From assembly GCA_000746015.1 (NCBI GenBank), contig JQKK01000017.1:44855-108854 (forward strand): a stretch of DNA of 64,000 nucleotides, read 5' to 3'. The stretch comes from Lachnospiraceae bacterium MA2020. Its GTDB lineage: Bacteria; Bacillota; Clostridia; Lachnospirales; Lachnospiraceae. The first letter of the stretch is position 1, and each line of letters begins with the position of its first letter. Under the pieces are notes generated by a model. It did no database searches, was not told the DNA's origin, and saw only the letters and a list, made by a program, of their open reading frames with translations. The position numbers were made by a program, and so were the translations under genes. Positions 62,951 through 64,000 of the stretch are shown here, in pieces.

Positions 62951-63442
62951 TTGAAGAAGCTATTTTTAATGGGAAGAAGTGAAGCAGGAAAGACATCTTT
63001 GACTCAGGCTATGAAGGGTGAAGAACTTCATTATGAAAAAACACAGTATACTTATTCACATGAATCTACAATAGATACACCTGGAGAATATGCGGAAACC
63101 AAGTCAGCCTCAGTCGGACTGGCTTGTTTTTCGTTTGACGCCGATGTGATAGCCATGCTGTGTGCTGCAGATGAACCTTTTTGTATTTTTGGCAACAATC
63201 TTAATTGCTGTATAAACAGACCTTTGATAGGGATAATTACAAAAATAGATTCACCACATGCGAATGTAGATAAAGTAAAAAATTGGATGGAAAATGCAGG
63301 CTGTGAGAGGATTTTTGAAGTGAACAATAAGACAAGAGAAGGAATTGATGCACTTTTAGAATACCTGCGTAATGACAGAATAACAATATCCATTGATGAA
63401 GCAAAAGCAAAACAGGACAATGGCATAAATGCATGGGAGTGA
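62951..63442 (+). CDS. eutP: EutP/PduV-type small GTPase
   Basis: A 163-residue Ras-like GTPase found in ethanolamine and propanediol compartment operons. G1 is MGRSEAGKTSLTQA, G3 is DTPGEY, the NKxD-type motif reads TKID, and the C-terminus has FEVNNKTREGIDALLEYL. I start at TTG 62951 because GGGGG is eight bases upstream; GTG 62945 is too close to it. Some members show acetate-kinase-like roles in the literature, but the role here is unknown. It is the last of the three + strand genes. Confidence 0.85.
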   Translation: MKKLFLMGRSEAGKTSLTQAMKGEELHYEKTQYTYSHESTIDTPGEYAETKSASVGLACFSFDADVIAMLCAADEPFCIFGNNLNCCINRPLIGIITKIDSPHANVDKVKNWMENAGCERIFEVNNKTREGIDALLEYLRNDRITISIDEAKAKQDNGINAWE

Positions 63443-63443
63443 C

Positions 63444-63471
63444 AAAGGCGGCTGCAGGTGCAGTCGCCTTT
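63444..63471 (+). terminator. Terminator of the eutS-eutS-eutP unit
   Basis: AAAGGCG and CGCCTTT close a seven-pair stem over an inner CTGCA/TGCAG hairpin, one base after the eutP stop. A second, partial copy (GCAGTCGCCTTTTA) follows at 63482, giving a direct repeat. Confidence 0.7.
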
Positions 63472-63511
63472 GCTGTGAAATCGCAGTCGCCTTTTAGTGC
63501 ATATAGATATG

Positions 63512-64000
63512 TTATTCAATTAATCCAACAATACAGCTTTTTTTGCAGAAGCAGATTCCGTAGGAGATAGAGCCAATATATCCATCTTCCAGGACACCTT
63601 CTGCATATTTCTTATCTCTGATTTGTTCCAACGCCTGGTTTAATCCGGCATCCATTTCGTTGAATTTTTTCCTTACCTTAAATTCAAAAATATATGCCGG
63701 ATCTCTCGGATTTTCAGGACAGAGTATTATGTCTGGACGGCCATCACCTAACTCTCGGTTGGATCTTGGTGTATAATCCGGAAGAGCATAGAGCAGTGAA
63801 AGCATGAGACCATGATAAAAGCTTTCCGAACTGTCAAAAGTGCTTATACTCTTCTTTAGCAGGTTTGAAATAAACTTTTCCATTTCAGCGGTATTTTTAT
63901 TAAGAATAGCCATATTGAAGCTGCTGAAGTCAGTCTCTTTAACGATGTTCTCAAACCATAAGGATAATTGATTTCTGTAAATACTGCGTATTTCTCTGTT
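63512..64000 (-). CDS. Partial AAA-ATPase-like/PD-(D/E)XK protein (start lies beyond the window)
   Basis: The reverse strand is open from the window edge to a stop at 63512-63514, 162 residues of the C-terminal half: NREIRSIYRNQLSLWFENIV, then the PDDEXK core GRPDIILCP and YIFEFKVRKKF. It is a close paralogue of the gene at 60136. The last 59 bases, including three beyond the stop, are identical in both (60133-60191 and 63509-63567), so the duplication or a conversion is recent. The ATPase half is not in view. Confidence 0.85.
   Translation of the reverse strand, partial: NREIRSIYRNQLSLWFENIVKETDFSSFNMAILNKNTAEMEKFISNLLKKSISTFDSSESFYHGLMLSLLYALPDYTPRSNRELGDGRPDIILCPENPRDPAYIFEFKVRKKFNEMDAGLNQALEQIRDKKYAEGVLEDGYIGSISYGICFCKKSCIVGLIE

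Overview
The window reads as a chromosome segment of a Gram-positive anaerobe of the class Clostridia, most likely family Lachnospiraceae (Butyrivibrio/Roseburia-like). The basis is a fused chorismate mutase-prephenate dehydratase, FabK as the enoyl reductase, a fused AccD-AccA carboxyltransferase, a lactate dehydrogenase, an [FeFe]-hydrogenase-like sensor, purine-rich AGGAGG-type ribosome binding sites and clean TTGACA-17-TATAAT type promoters. Genus is inference; the family is fairly secure. No rRNA, tRNA, IS element or CRISPR array was seen. Layout: (1) 1-12767, housekeeping and signalling: partial pyrB facing pheA, then ppx-ppk-HAD phosphatase, a FIST-GGDEF diguanylate cyclase, an opposing ABC-F ATPase, a membrane protein with degenerate GGDEF and EAL domains, and thyA. 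(2) 13041-29321, apparently one long co-oriented block: rel, an MBL hydrolase, hisS, aspS, the fatty-acid cluster fabK-fabD-fabG-fabF-fabZ-accDA-fabH, prfC and a transglutaminase-like lipoprotein. (3) 29360-39838, a second long operon: asp23-type protein, nusB, xseAB, ispA, dxs, tlyA, nadK, argR, recN, glgA, closed by a strong terminator. (4) 39853-50066: a second FabK-like flavoprotein with its MarR regulator, the fruRKA fructose operon on the other strand, a small membrane protein with glgX, a secreted protein, and ldh. (5) 50068-64000, accessory: YgjV-like protein, a soluble hydrogenase-like chemoreceptor, then surface and secreted proteins of doubtful integrity with repeats, remnants and a pentanucleotide tract, and finally a mini-locus of two EutS-type microcompartment shell proteins plus a EutP GTPase, bracketed by two paralogous AAA/PD-(D/E)XK genes. 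Working together: the fab block makes acyl chains from malonyl-CoA, while acpP, accB and accC must lie elsewhere. ispA and dxs feed isoprenoids. glgA and glgX handle glycogen. fruRKA and ldh serve sugar uptake and fermentation. rel, ppx, ppk and two c-di-GMP-type proteins are the stress and second-messenger layer. The most unusual items are: a roughly 167-bp intergenic element (12769-12935) that can fold as a four-helix junction and has an inverted, internally deleted copy at 39742-39789; a (GACAA)9 tract inside a small leader ORF followed directly by an intrinsic terminator upstream of a membrane protein (52952-53118); a large surface protein whose start codon and signal peptide are in different frames (54497-54559), with a decayed copy of its 3' end at 58584-58624; and the shell-protein mini-locus with no enzyme genes beside it. 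All assignments come from reading the sequence; no database search was run.
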